DNA from: Vibrio gallaecicus
GTDB lineage: Bacteria; Pseudomonadota; Gammaproteobacteria; Enterobacterales; Vibrionaceae
Direction: 5' to 3'
Length of the DNA stretch: 64,000 nucleotides
Assembly (NCBI RefSeq): GCF_024347495.1
Contig: NZ_AP025491.1
Span: 1,612,001-1,676,000, forward strand
In this document: positions 16,239 to 25,300 of the stretch, in pieces
Numbering within the stretch: the stretch's first letter is position 1
How the letters are laid out: each line of letters begins with the position of its first letter
The notes under the pieces: generated by a model
Database searches by the model: none
What the model was told of the DNA's origin: nothing
Seen by the model: the letters and a program-made list of their open reading frames with translations, nothing else
Program-made: the position numbers and the translations under genes

Positions 16239-16703
16239 ATGGCAGCAGAAGAGTATTTAAGCTTTATTTTGGAACATGAAGAGTACGCAGTGCCTATTTT
16301 GGATGTACGTGAAGTGCGTGGGTGGAGTGAAGTTCGGAGTGTGCCTAATTCACCTAATTATCTTAAAGGAGTGTTAGAAATAAGAGGGGAATACGTACCG
16401 ATTGTTGATCTTCGAATGCGGTTCAATTTGCCCCCGTCTGTGATTAATCACACAACGGTGGTCATTGTTTTGAATGATGAACAAAAACATCCTTTAGGCA
16501 TCATTGTGGATGCCGTGGCTGAAGTGTACGCATTCGAACCGACAGCAATTAAACCTGCTCCACATATGTCTGTAACGCTTGATGAAAGCTACATCAAAGG
16601 TATTGCATCAGAAGCTAATGGGCATCTCATTATAATAAATCTTGAAGCTCTATTTGATGTAGACGAGCTCAATTCGACGACAGTAGAAGACGCGCTAATG
16701 TGA
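16239..16703 (+). CDS. cheW: CheW adaptor protein (second copy)
   Basis: A 154-residue CheW domain starting [21 protein letters not shown], with AAGGAAA upstream of the ATG. The core [22 protein letters not shown] aligns with the first copy, but the two are clearly different proteins and not a recent duplication. The receptor gene follows after 7 bp, so the stoichiometry of both CheWs and the receptor is set by one transcript. Confidence 0.94.
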   Translation: MAAEEYLSFILEHEEYAVPILDVREVRGWSEVRSVPNSPNYLKGVLEIRGEYVPIVDLRMRFNLPPSVINHTTVVIVLNDEQKHPLGIIVDAVAEVYAFEPTAIKPAPHMSVTLDESYIKGIASEANGHLIIINLEALFDVDELNSTTVEDALM

Positions 16704-16710
16704 GGTAAAT

Positions 16711-19110
16711 ATGTCATTTTGGAATAGAAAAAAGGAACCTGTTGCTCAGTTTGCAGAAGCAGCATCAGATGTATTAATGGAAGAAACCTCAGTGGAAGAG
16801 GATGGCTTATCCAAAGAACAATTACTTTCAGCTTTAGGCGCGGCTAAAACCGCTCTTATGATGGTAGATAGAGACTTTAAGGTCACTTATATCAACCAGC
16901 AATCCATTACTTTATTAAAAACACATGAAGCGACGTTTCAATCTGTGTGGCCAAATTTTCGAGCAGACAAAGATTTCATGGTTGGGTTTTGTATTGATGG
17001 CTTTCATGCCAACCCACAACACCAGCGACAGTTATTATCTAACCCAGCAAACCTTCCTTATAGCACCACTATTACTGTTCAAGATGTACTGCTCGAATTA
17101 AATGTTGGGGCGATTATTGATTCCTCGGGTAATTACGTTGGGAATACTTTGGAGTGGCAAGATGTTACGGCATTGCGAGCGCAGGAAAATAATGTTGCTC
17201 GTTTGCAAGCGGCGGTAGATCAAGCACAAACTGCCATGGTGATGATTGACCGAGATTTACTGATCACTTACATCAATAATGAAACTGTTAATTTATTTAA
17301 GAAACATGAAGCGACTTTAAGAAGCGTTTGGTCTGGATTTTTAGCCACAGAAGAATGGTTAATGGGCCGATGTATTGATGAGTTTCATAGAAACCCCGCG
17401 CACCAACGACAGTTACTCAGCAACCCCAGTAACCTACCTTACAGTACTGATATCACGATCGGACATTTAAAAATTGAACTTAATGTCGCGTCTATTTTTG
17501 ATACCAAAGGTGATTATATTGGGAATACTCTAGAGTGGCGCGATGTTACCGAAGAGCGTGCAAAAGAAGCTGAAATTGGTCGTTTAGCCTCTGCAGTTGA
17601 AGGTATGACCACAAACCTCATGATGGCGGATGAAGAAGGCATTATTCAATATGTAAACCCATCTCTTTCTACCTTATTGAAAGGTCGTGAGAGTGAGATG
17701 CGTAAAGTGCTTACCGGCTTCGATGCGAGTCATTTAGTGGGTAAAAATATAGACATCTTCCATAAAAATCCTGCCCACCAGCGAAGTATTATTGCCAATC
17801 CTGACCGCTTACCATTTTCCTCCGATATAAAAGTCGGCTCATTAGAATTCAATTTAACGTGCATCGCCATGCGAGATGGTAACGGCAACTATATGGGACC
17901 TGCATTGCAGTGGGTTGATATAACAGAGCAACAGGATGGGCAGCGCCAAGTAGAAAGTTTAATCCAAAAGGCGACGGCGGGGCAGTTAGCCGAACGCATC
18001 GACACCTCGGTTTACAGCGGTTTCATGAAAGAGTTGGGGGATGGGATTAACGGGCTATTAGATACATTGGTTGAGCCATTAGGGCAGTGTATTGATGTCA
18101 TGAGCAAAGTCGCTGATGGTGATTTAAAAAGTACGATGCCAGACAGTAATCAAGGTGAGTTTGGTCGTTTAGCGGATGCGGTAAATACGTCTATTTTAAA
18201 TATTCGAAATATGGTCGAGAAGATAACTACCTCGTCAGCAAGAGTCGCGACAGCCTCTACTGAAATAGCCGAAGGCAATAATGACTTGAGCCAAAGGGTG
18301 GAAGCGCAAGCTTCGAATCTAGAAGAAACGGCAGCCAGTATGGAACAGATGACCGCAACGGTTAAACAAAATGCGGAAAATGCCAAAGGTGCTAATGAAC
18401 TGTCTGATGATGCGGCGAAGAAAGCGGGGAAAGGAGGGGAAGTCGTTGGCCAAGCTGTGTCTGCTATGTCCGAAATTAACAGTGCGAGTAAGAAGATTGC
18501 CGACATTATAGGTGTCATTGATGAGATTGCATTCCAAACGAATTTGTTAGCTTTGAATGCTGCGGTTGAAGCAGCGCGAGCTGGTGAGCAAGGACGCGGT
18601 TTTGCTGTCGTTGCAGGAGAGGTAAGAAATCTTGCGCAGCGAAGCGCAGCAGCAGCAAAAGAAATTAAAGGTTTAATTAAAGACAGCGTAGAGAAAGTAG
18701 ATGAAGGCTCCCGTTTGGTTGATGAATCTGGTGAAACTCTGAATGAAATTGTTGAAGCGGTAGCCAGTGTTTCACATCTTATCCAACAAATTGCCGAATC
18801 GAGTTTGGAGCAGTCGACAGGTATTGATGAAATAAACCGAGCCATTACCACCATGGATGAAATGACTCAGCAGAATGCGTCATTAGTTGAAGAAACGTCG
18901 GCTGCCAGCCAGTCATTAAGGTCTGAAGGTAAAGAGCTACTTAATCTCATGAATTTCTTCAGTACCGACAGTAATGTTGCTCAGTACAACGCTCAAAGTA
19001 ATCTTTCATCTGTTCCTAAACGAGGCAATGTGAGCGAATTAAAAAACGCTAAGGTTGTTAATTCTGGAGTGACGTTTCGTGAGGATGGGGATGAATGGGA
19101 AGAGTTCTAA
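16711..19110 (+). CDS. Soluble methyl-accepting chemoreceptor with three PAS repeats
   Basis: A 799-residue receptor with no transmembrane segment, so cytoplasmic. Three PAS modules follow one another at about 45-155, 165-275 and 290-405. Each contains a version of the signature 'G..ID.FH.NP.HQR.LL.NP..LPYS'. A HAMP-like linker and a long methyl-accepting domain follow, with the hairpin tip [19 protein letters not shown] near residues 600-620. The protein ends in DEWEEF. An xWxxF pentapeptide at the C-terminus is the classic tether for CheR (and often CheB), and cheR is the next gene. The repeated PAS signature suggests an internal duplication. The ligand is unknown; related PAS receptors sense redox state through flavin or haem. 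Confidence 0.93.
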   Translation: MSFWNRKKEPVAQFAEAASDVLMEETSVEEDGLSKEQLLSALGAAKTALMMVDRDFKVTYINQQSITLLKTHEATFQSVWPNFRADKDFMVGFCIDGFHANPQHQRQLLSNPANLPYSTTITVQDVLLELNVGAIIDSSGNYVGNTLEWQDVTALRAQENNVARLQAAVDQAQTAMVMIDRDLLITYINNETVNLFKKHEATLRSVWSGFLATEEWLMGRCIDEFHRNPAHQRQLLSNPSNLPYSTDITIGHLKIELNVASIFDTKGDYIGNTLEWRDVTEERAKEAEIGRLASAVEGMTTNLMMADEEGIIQYVNPSLSTLLKGRESEMRKVLTGFDASHLVGKNIDIFHKNPAHQRSIIANPDRLPFSSDIKVGSLEFNLTCIAMRDGNGNYMGPALQWVDITEQQDGQRQVESLIQKATAGQLAERIDTSVYSGFMKELGDGINGLLDTLVEPLGQCIDVMSKVADGDLKSTMPDSNQGEFGRLADAVNTSILNIRNMVEKITTSSARVATASTEIAEGNNDLSQRVEAQASNLEETAASMEQMTATVKQNAENAKGANELSDDAAKKAGKGGEVVGQAVSAMSEINSASKKIADIIGVIDEIAFQTNLLALNAAVEAARAGEQGRGFAVVAGEVRNLAQRSAAAAKEIKGLIKDSVEKVDEGSRLVDESGETLNEIVEAVASVSHLIQQIAESSLEQSTGIDEINRAITTMDEMTQQNASLVEETSAASQSLRSEGKELLNLMNFFSTDSNVAQYNAQSNLSSVPKRGNVSELKNAKVVNSGVTFREDGDEWEEF

Positions 19111-19145
19111 CCAAGCAGGTTGATCAGTCAGAAAAGGTAAGCTCA

Positions 19146-20015
19146 ATGGACCCAAGAGCGTCTTCTGTGAATCCAAGTTTAAATTCGATGAATCTCGGTA
19201 AGCAAGAGTTTGAGTTGACAGAAAAAGACTTCAAATTTGTGCAGTGGTTTATCCATAAGAATGCGGGTATTCATTTAACCGATCAGAAGTACGCGATGGT
19301 GTATGGACGAGTCAGTAGAAAAATGCGTGAGAAGAAGGTGGGACGCTTTGCTGATTATCGAAAGATGATTGAACATTCTAAATCTGAACAAATAGCATTT
19401 GTGAATGCTCTGACGACTAACAAAACGTCATTTTTTCGAGAGCAACATCATTTTGATTATCTTGAAAAAACATTGGTTCCAAAGTGGGTTAACCAACGAA
19501 AACAGGAAGTACGGATATGGTCGGCAGGTTGTTCTACCGGTGAAGAGCCGTACAGCTATATGGCGGCATTAAATCATGCGAATGCGTTCGAACATTTTTC
19601 TAAGGTGGCACTACTGGCAACCGACCTTGATACAAATGTGTTGGCTCATGCTAAGGCTGGAGTGTATGACGAAGAAGCGATAGACAGCATTCCTAAATCA
19701 TACCTCAAGGGAAACTTTGTTAAAGGCAAAGGCGAGTTTTTAGGAAAAATAAAATGCGCCATAAAGCTTCAGCAACAAGTGGTTTTTAAGCAGCTCAATC
19801 TTTTAGAAAGCTGGCCAATGACAAAGAAATTTGATCTGATCTCTTGTCGTAATGTGATGATCTATTTTGATAAAGAAACGCAAAAATTGCTGATAGATAG
19901 ATTTTGCCAGCAGCTTAATGAAGGAGGTTCTCTGTTTATTGGTCATTCCGAAAGTGTAGGGGCAGATTGCCAACAGTTTGAACACTTAGGCAATACCATC
20001 TATTTGAAGTTGTAA
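19146..20015 (+). CDS. cheR: CheR chemoreceptor methyltransferase
   Basis: An S-adenosylmethionine-dependent glutamate methyltransferase, about 289 residues. An N-terminal helical domain (EKDFKFVQWFIHKNAGIHL) precedes the catalytic domain, with RIWSAGCSTGEEPYSYM, the SAM-binding motif, and CRNVMIYFDKETQKLL. I take the ATG at 19146, which has AAAAGG 8 bases upstream. An in-frame ATG at 19095 lies inside the end of the receptor gene and has weaker support. The receptor encoded upstream ends in a CheR-docking pentapeptide, so the two are natural partners. Confidence 0.92.
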   Translation: MDPRASSVNPSLNSMNLGKQEFELTEKDFKFVQWFIHKNAGIHLTDQKYAMVYGRVSRKMREKKVGRFADYRKMIEHSKSEQIAFVNALTTNKTSFFREQHHFDYLEKTLVPKWVNQRKQEVRIWSAGCSTGEEPYSYMAALNHANAFEHFSKVALLATDLDTNVLAHAKAGVYDEEAIDSIPKSYLKGNFVKGKGEFLGKIKCAIKLQQQVVFKQLNLLESWPMTKKFDLISCRNVMIYFDKETQKLLIDRFCQQLNEGGSLFIGHSESVGADCQQFEHLGNTIYLKL

Positions 20016-20102
20016 TGTGCCCAACATCGGATGTTGAGCAGAGATGACTAGGGCGTAATGAATCGGTCATAGAGCGTCTAAATGGAACATATGGAGTGTG
20101 TA

Positions 20103-20126
20103 ATGAAAGAATTTAGCCCGTGTTAG
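20103..20126 (+). other. Short leader frame with a strong ribosome site overlapping the cheD start
   Basis: ATG at 20103 has GGAG 6 bases upstream, the best ribosome site in this stretch. It reads MKEFSPC and stops at TAG (20124-20126), overlapping the GTG (20120) that opens the cheD frame. Adding one base near 20119 would fuse MKEFSP directly to the CheD frame. Confidence 0.6.
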
Positions 20127-20743
20127 CCAAAGAGCAGGGCGCTTACTACAGTCGGTTTTATCATGAACTGAGGCAGCAACATGTTGTTAAAGTACTGCCT
20201 GGGGGGTTGTACTGCACAGCCGAAAAGGAAGTCATCAGCACGGGGTTAGGTTCTTGTGTCGCAGCTTGTATTTGGGACCCTTTTGCTCAGGTTGGAGGAA
20301 TGAACCATTTCTTGTTACCGATGGTACACAGCAGTGAACATCACCACTGGTCACATGATGATGTGGTGTCGACAGCCTCTCGATATGGTAGCTATGCAAT
20401 GGAAATGTTGATTAATCAATTGATTTCTCTTGGTGCAAATCGAAGTCGAATGCATATGAAGCTTTTTGGTGGTGCGCAAATGCACGGCATAAAGTCAGCC
20501 ATTGGTGAGAAAAATGTCGACTTTGTTTTACGTTACGCTAAGCAAGAAGGCTTCGAACTTGATGCTTACGATTTAGGAGGATTAGAGCCTCGCAAGATTA
20601 TTTTTGATCCACTTTCCGGAAAGGCTTGGCTTAAGAGGATTCCATTTGCCGAAGTGAGCCATTTAAGACATGAAGAAGACCATTACGCTCAGCAGGTTGA
20701 GTCTGATAGTCACCAACCCAACGACGATGTGGAGTTATTTTAA
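20120..20743 (+). CDS. cheD: CheD chemoreceptor glutamine deamidase
   Basis: A 207-residue CheD. The family's catalytic Cys-His pair is visible: C46 in [10 protein letters not shown] and H63 in GGMNHFLLP. It deamidates receptor glutamines to make methylatable glutamates, and in some systems it interacts with CheC or CheY. The start is unusual. The frame opens with GTG at 20120 because an in-frame stop lies just upstream, and a short leader with a strong ribosome site overlaps it. Translation is probably by termination-reinitiation, unless a base has been lost. The protein ends in DDVELF, a tail shared with the membrane receptor two genes downstream (GEVELF). The stop overlaps the cheB ATG (TAATG). 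Confidence 0.9.
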   Translation: MLAKEQGAYYSRFYHELRQQHVVKVLPGGLYCTAEKEVISTGLGSCVAACIWDPFAQVGGMNHFLLPMVHSSEHHHWSHDDVVSTASRYGSYAMEMLINQLISLGANRSRMHMKLFGGAQMHGIKSAIGEKNVDFVLRYAKQEGFELDAYDLGGLEPRKIIFDPLSGKAWLKRIPFAEVSHLRHEEDHYAQQVESDSHQPNDDVELF

Positions 20744-21792
20744 TGTGTAGAAAAATTAAAGTGATCGTTGTGGATGATTCGCCCGTGTTCCGAGCATTGT
20801 TATCGGAGTTGATCTCGTCGGATCCCGCTTTGGAAGTGATCGCAACTGCTGAAGATCCTTATGAAGCAAGAGCTTTGATCAAAAAGCATAATCCAGATGT
20901 GATCACGCTTGATATTGAGATGCCGAAAATGAATGGCGTGCAGTTTCTAAAAAACCTTATGCGTTTAAGACCTATGCCTGTCGTGATGATCTCCACTTTG
21001 ACTCAGCATGGAGCAGAAACCACGTTGCAAGCTTTGGAATTAGGCGCTATCGACTACTTTCCAAAGCCTGCGATGGACAGTACAGGAGACATGCTTAGCT
21101 ATAGATCATTGATCAATAAAAAACTCAAAATGGCAGCTAAGGCTAACGTAAATGGGAAACCTCTAGAGAGTATGTCCAGTGATGTGGATTTAGCTCCAGT
21201 AGCGCCGGGTCATTCTAATATTGAGTTGATTGCAATAGGAGCATCCACAGGAGGAACGGAAGCTGTGCGTCATGTTTTATCAGCCTTACCAAGCGGGCTT
21301 CCTCCTATCGTTATTACTCAGCATATTAGCGCTTTGTTTACTAAACCCTTTGCAGCCCGTTTAGACAGCGTAAGTAAAGTCAACGTTCAAGAGTTGAGTG
21401 ACGGCACTGTGCCGCTTATTCACGGAAGAGCGTATGTTGCTCCCGGAGATAAACATCTCGTGATTATACGTAAGGGAGGTAAGTTATTTGGCCAGGTGGA
21501 CGATAGACCTCCTGTTAACCGACATAAACCCTCGGTCGATGTGATGTTTGACTCCGTTGCTGAAGTGGTGAGCGATAAAGCGCTGGGCATTATCTTAACT
21601 GGAATGGGCAGCGATGGCGCAAATGGCATGTTAAGAATGATGCAAAACGGTGCTATTACTATCGCACAAGATGAGCAGTCTTCAGTGGTATGGGGGATGC
21701 CCAGAGTCGCGGTTGAAGTAGGGGCAGTGCAGCATGTTAGAGCGTTATCAAAGATCCCCAAGGAGATTCGAAAGTGTGTATCTAGCGAATAA
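20743..21792 (+). CDS. cheB: CheB chemoreceptor methylesterase/deamidase
   Basis: A 349-residue two-domain response regulator. Receiver at 1-120 with D11-D12 and phosphoacceptor D57 (VITLDIEMP). The C-terminal esterase domain at about 158-345 has the catalytic triad S168 (GASTGGTEA), H194 (ITQHIS) and D291 ([10 protein letters not shown]). It removes methyl groups placed by CheR, and its activity rises on phosphorylation by CheA. The start codon overlaps the cheD stop, indicating translational coupling. With cheR, cheD and cheB the cluster has a complete adaptation set. Confidence 0.97.
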   Translation: MCRKIKVIVVDDSPVFRALLSELISSDPALEVIATAEDPYEARALIKKHNPDVITLDIEMPKMNGVQFLKNLMRLRPMPVVMISTLTQHGAETTLQALELGAIDYFPKPAMDSTGDMLSYRSLINKKLKMAAKANVNGKPLESMSSDVDLAPVAPGHSNIELIAIGASTGGTEAVRHVLSALPSGLPPIVITQHISALFTKPFAARLDSVSKVNVQELSDGTVPLIHGRAYVAPGDKHLVIIRKGGKLFGQVDDRPPVNRHKPSVDVMFDSVAEVVSDKALGIILTGMGSDGANGMLRMMQNGAITIAQDEQSSVVWGMPRVAVEVGAVQHVRALSKIPKEIRKCVSSE

Positions 21793-21851
21793 ATACTCGA
21801 GATAACTTCAAAAATTAGAATGCAGAAATAGAAGAATGTCAGGGACGGCTT

Positions 21852-23021
21852 ATGAACAATGAAATGACGTTACAGTCAAAAATGAAATATGCAGTCGTAA
21901 TCACGACACAAGTCATATTGTTAGCAATTGCGGTGTTGTACGCAACATCGAGTATTCAGATAGGGCTAATGATAGTTGCAGCGGCTCTGCCTTGGTTCAC
22001 TTTCCCTTCGGGTTTACATGTCAAAGAGAGTGATCCTGACCTTTCACAAGAAAAATCCGATCAGGTGAGCGCGCAGTTGATGAACTCGGTGAATCGCTTT
22101 TACTCCGATAACTTACCTAACATTCATCAGTCTTTAAATCGACAAACTCAAATCATCGAAGAATCAGCGGAAACGCTAAATGATAGCTTTTTTGGATTAC
22201 AGAAAGTCAGCGAAGAACAAAGCCAAGTATCTGAAGGGTTAGTGAATGACATGCTTGCTAATCAAGATAGTGAATACAGCTTGTCGAGAGTACTGCCTCG
22301 TACCGAAGAAATTATTGATCAATTCGTAAAAACGCTGGTCGACATTTCTGAAAAAAGTATCTCGGCGGTCCACAGTATTCATGACATGTCAGACAAATTA
22401 GATACGGTATTCAAGCTACTAGAAAGAGTGAGAGGGCTTTCAGAGCAAACTAATTTGTTAGCGTTGAATGCAGCAATTGAAGCGGCGAGAGCGGGTGATG
22501 CAGGGCGAGGCTTTGCTGTTGTGGCGCAAGAAGTTCGAGAATTGTCAGTCAAAGCGAAAACATTGAATGATCAAATAGAGAGCGAAATAAACATAGCCCA
22601 AGAAACCGTAAAACAGGCGAACTCTACGGTAGGGGATATGGCATCTATTGATATGACGATAGCCATTGAATCAAAAGAACAAGTGGATGACATGCTTACT
22701 GGTGTTCAAAAAGTGAATGTCGCGGTAGAGAAAGAAGTACTGAAAATTAGAGCGCTTGGGCAAGAGCTTTCACAGCAAGTAGGGAATGGCATTCGTGCAT
22801 TGCAGTTTGCCGATATTGTTTCCCAGCAAGGGGAGTATGCGAATAAAACGTTGTACTTGTTTGATGAGGTCGTACAGCTAGTGAATGTTTTCAATCGACA
22901 GGAAATTTCGGAAGATGAGTTTTCGTTAAGGCTTGAAGGATTACTGGATGCTTCACGAAATAGAGGCGGTCCTGCTGCGAATCAAAGCAGCATTGATGAA
23001 GGTGAAGTGGAGCTGTTTTAG
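21852..23021 (+). CDS. Short membrane-anchored methyl-accepting chemotaxis protein
   Basis: A 389-residue receptor. Two closely spaced hydrophobic segments at about 12-31 and 34-49 form an N-terminal hairpin anchor with almost no periplasmic loop, so the sensing part is either the membrane or the cytoplasmic segment at 50-170. The signalling tip is [20 protein letters not shown], followed by [17 protein letters not shown]. The protein ends in GEVELF, a tail shared with CheD of this operon, and has no CheR-docking pentapeptide. It follows cheB after about 60 bp and precedes the STAS/phosphatase pair, so it may connect the chemosensory array with that partner-switching module. Confidence 0.9.
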   Translation: MNNEMTLQSKMKYAVVITTQVILLAIAVLYATSSIQIGLMIVAAALPWFTFPSGLHVKESDPDLSQEKSDQVSAQLMNSVNRFYSDNLPNIHQSLNRQTQIIEESAETLNDSFFGLQKVSEEQSQVSEGLVNDMLANQDSEYSLSRVLPRTEEIIDQFVKTLVDISEKSISAVHSIHDMSDKLDTVFKLLERVRGLSEQTNLLALNAAIEAARAGDAGRGFAVVAQEVRELSVKAKTLNDQIESEINIAQETVKQANSTVGDMASIDMTIAIESKEQVDDMLTGVQKVNVAVEKEVLKIRALGQELSQQVGNGIRALQFADIVSQQGEYANKTLYLFDEVVQLVNVFNRQEISEDEFSLRLEGLLDASRNRGGPAANQSSIDEGEVELF

Positions 23022-23114
23022 ACGGTAAATTGTTTTAGAAGGTATACCGAGAAATCTTTTAGAGAAAGTTGTGAGTTCAGAGCAGCTTTTGTCGAAAACA
23101 AGCGGGGGTAAGCG

Positions 23115-23411
23115 ATGTCGCTAACAAGCACGGTAAATCACGGAAATAACAATATTGAAATTGCGATTGAAGGCGCTTTTGGCTTTAACTTAGTGCAGGA
23201 GTTTCGCCAATGTTATTACGAGAAAAAGGATTTCAACTACACCATTGATTTTCGACGAGTGGATTACATTGATAGTGCGGGGCTCGGCATGCTTCTTAAT
23301 ATGCAAAAGTATCTTTCTCCTAATCAAAAAATCACGATTACCAACACTATGCCTCAGGTAAAAAAGATTTTACTGATATCGAGGTTTGATAAGAAATTTA
23401 TGATCGAATAG
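23115..23411 (+). CDS. STAS anti-sigma-factor antagonist (HsbA-like)
   Basis: A 98-residue STAS protein with the classic phosphorylation site S54 in VDYIDSAGLGML. Proteins of this kind bind a target when unphosphorylated and are released by a kinase. The next gene, 22 bp on, encodes a receiver with both a PP2C phosphatase and a kinase-like ATPase domain, the known pairing for HsbA/HsbR in Pseudomonas aeruginosa and RsbV-type circuits. The target is not visible here; HsbA in Pseudomonas acts on FlgM and a diguanylate cyclase. Confidence 0.88.
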   Translation: MSLTSTVNHGNNNIEIAIEGAFGFNLVQEFRQCYYEKKDFNYTIDFRRVDYIDSAGLGMLLNMQKYLSPNQKITITNTMPQVKKILLISRFDKKFMIE

Positions 23412-23433
23412 CACCGTTTTAAGGAGAGCAAGT

Positions 23434-25137
23434 ATGCGAATAGTTGTTGTGGATGATCATGAAACAAACCGAGAACTGTGTCGGTTTATGCTCAATGATA
23501 TCGCTGAGCAGTTTTATGCTTTCGAAGATGGTGCAAGTGTCGTTGAATCCATGAAAGAGATGTCAATATTGCCGGATATCATCATTTTAGACGTGATGAT
23601 GCCTGTTAAAGATGGATTCGAAACCGCCAAAGATATTCGAAAGGCTTTCCCTGATCACCATATCCCCATTTTGTTTCTGAGCGTATTAGACGATAAAGAT
23701 TCCTATAAAAGGTGTTTAAACCTTGGGGACGACTTTATTCCTAAGCCTATTGACCGGTCTGTTTTATTAGCGAAGGTTCAAGCGCACTTTCGAATTGCGC
23801 GCATGCATAATGAGCTTCGTGAGCAGAGAGATGAGCTCCACCACTTTCACGAACAAGTCAATTATGACCATTCGATAGCAGAATCAATTTTTACCAATTT
23901 GATGGATGAAATGAGTTCACTACTCTCGAATATTTCAGGGCTCAAATACATATCGACACCTTCAACGGTTTTTAATGGCGATCTTATTCTTGTGGCTAAC
24001 CGCCCTCATGGTGGTGTTTACGTCATGATAGCAGACGCCACTGGGCATGGTTTACCCGCCGCTATTTCTGCAATTCCTGCTACTCGTGCATTTTTTTCTA
24101 TGGCAGCCAAAGGCTTGTCACTAGGGGAAATTGTCACTGAAGTGAATGATTCTCTTGTTCGGTTTTTACCTATGGGAATGATGTTAGCGGCCAGTGTCTT
24201 CGAAATTAAAAGCAATGGTCTTGATGTGAGTTGGTGGGGAGGGGGCTTACCCGATAGTTATGTTTTAGATAGTGAAGGAAATATTCTTCACCAACTAAGA
24301 TCAAGCCATATGCCGTTAGGTGTACTAGATAAACATGAGTTTGAAGTGAACTTAGTTAATATGAAGCTTGAAAAAGGGCATCAAATTATTAGCTACACCG
24401 ACGGGGTTACTGAAGCTGTGAATTTAGACGGTGAACAGTTTGGTCAAGACCGTTTGGAATCGACCTTTCAGCAGCCATGTGCGGTACAGTCGGGCTCTAT
24501 TATCGAAACCTTGTATGAAGAAGTGCATCATTTTTCGACTGAGAGAGAAAGTGATGATGTGTCTATTTTGCAAATGAATTTTCCGATCAAAAACCGCCAG
24601 CCACAAGTGAGTACAACTCAAGCGAGTGGTATTAGTAATGTCCCTAGTAGTGCTTCTCTGTTTTTTCCAAAGTCGGTGCTTACTCAGGTGACGGTTATGG
24701 CGGAAGTCAGGCAATACCTGACAGGGATCATATCTGGTGGGCAAGATCTTGATTTTGTCTGTTCGGTACTTTCGGAACTATTTGCGAATGCCATTGAACA
24801 TGGCTTATTGAACCTGGACTCGAAAATGAAAGATGACCCTGATGGTTTTTACTCATTTTACCAGTTACGTGAGCAGCGATTAAGAAAGCTTGATGAAAGT
24901 GCGTGGGTGCAATTGAAACTCGATTTCAAACCAGAAGAAAGCCAGCTTATTATGCAACTAGAGCATAACGGCAGTGGGTTTGATATTAATCGGTATAACC
25001 AACCTGATGACATGCAGTCTTATGGAAGAGGGATCATCCTGGTGTCTCATTTATGCCATTCACTTCACTACTACAATGAAGGAAAAGGCGTTACTGCTGT
25101 CTATTGTTTAGGGGCCGCTAATGAATTTTGTGAATGA
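23434..25137 (+). CDS. Response regulator with PP2C phosphatase and RsbW-like kinase domains (HsbR-like)
   Basis: A 567-residue protein. Receiver at 1-120 with D7-D8 and phosphoacceptor D53 (IIILDVMMP). A coiled linker at about 122-150 (ELREQRDELHHFHEQV) is followed by a SpoIIE/PP2C phosphatase at about 175-385, with the metal-binding aspartates of MIADATGHGLPAA and SYTDGVTEA. A GHKL ATPase of the RsbW kinase type lies at about 420-560, with N-box LSELFANAIEHGLL and the GRGIILVSHL lid. It can therefore phosphorylate and dephosphorylate the STAS protein encoded just upstream, with the balance set by receiver phosphorylation, perhaps by the CheA of this cluster. It is the last gene of the chemotaxis block. 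Confidence 0.92.
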   Translation: MRIVVVDDHETNRELCRFMLNDIAEQFYAFEDGASVVESMKEMSILPDIIILDVMMPVKDGFETAKDIRKAFPDHHIPILFLSVLDDKDSYKRCLNLGDDFIPKPIDRSVLLAKVQAHFRIARMHNELREQRDELHHFHEQVNYDHSIAESIFTNLMDEMSSLLSNISGLKYISTPSTVFNGDLILVANRPHGGVYVMIADATGHGLPAAISAIPATRAFFSMAAKGLSLGEIVTEVNDSLVRFLPMGMMLAASVFEIKSNGLDVSWWGGGLPDSYVLDSEGNILHQLRSSHMPLGVLDKHEFEVNLVNMKLEKGHQIISYTDGVTEAVNLDGEQFGQDRLESTFQQPCAVQSGSIIETLYEEVHHFSTERESDDVSILQMNFPIKNRQPQVSTTQASGISNVPSSASLFFPKSVLTQVTVMAEVRQYLTGIISGGQDLDFVCSVLSELFANAIEHGLLNLDSKMKDDPDGFYSFYQLREQRLRKLDESAWVQLKLDFKPEESQLIMQLEHNGSGFDINRYNQPDDMQSYGRGIILVSHLCHSLHYYNEGKGVTAVYCLGAANEFCE

Positions 25138-25300
25138 TCCATGATTATTTAAGTATTTTTATGTAATTCTCATTATTGAGATGTTGTTTCAGGAATTAAA
25201 GTAAGTGATGTGACCCTGATAATTGTAATCAGAGCATTTTATCAAATTTATTTATTATATAGACTAATCCTTAGACACTTTTCTTGGAAGCCGTAACCTT

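Noticed and set aside
18150..18854. A 234-codon minus-strand frame inside the PAS chemoreceptor gene
   Set aside because: It is the antisense of the coiled-coil methyl-accepting domain, whose codon bias opens the opposite strand; low-complexity product, no ribosome site.
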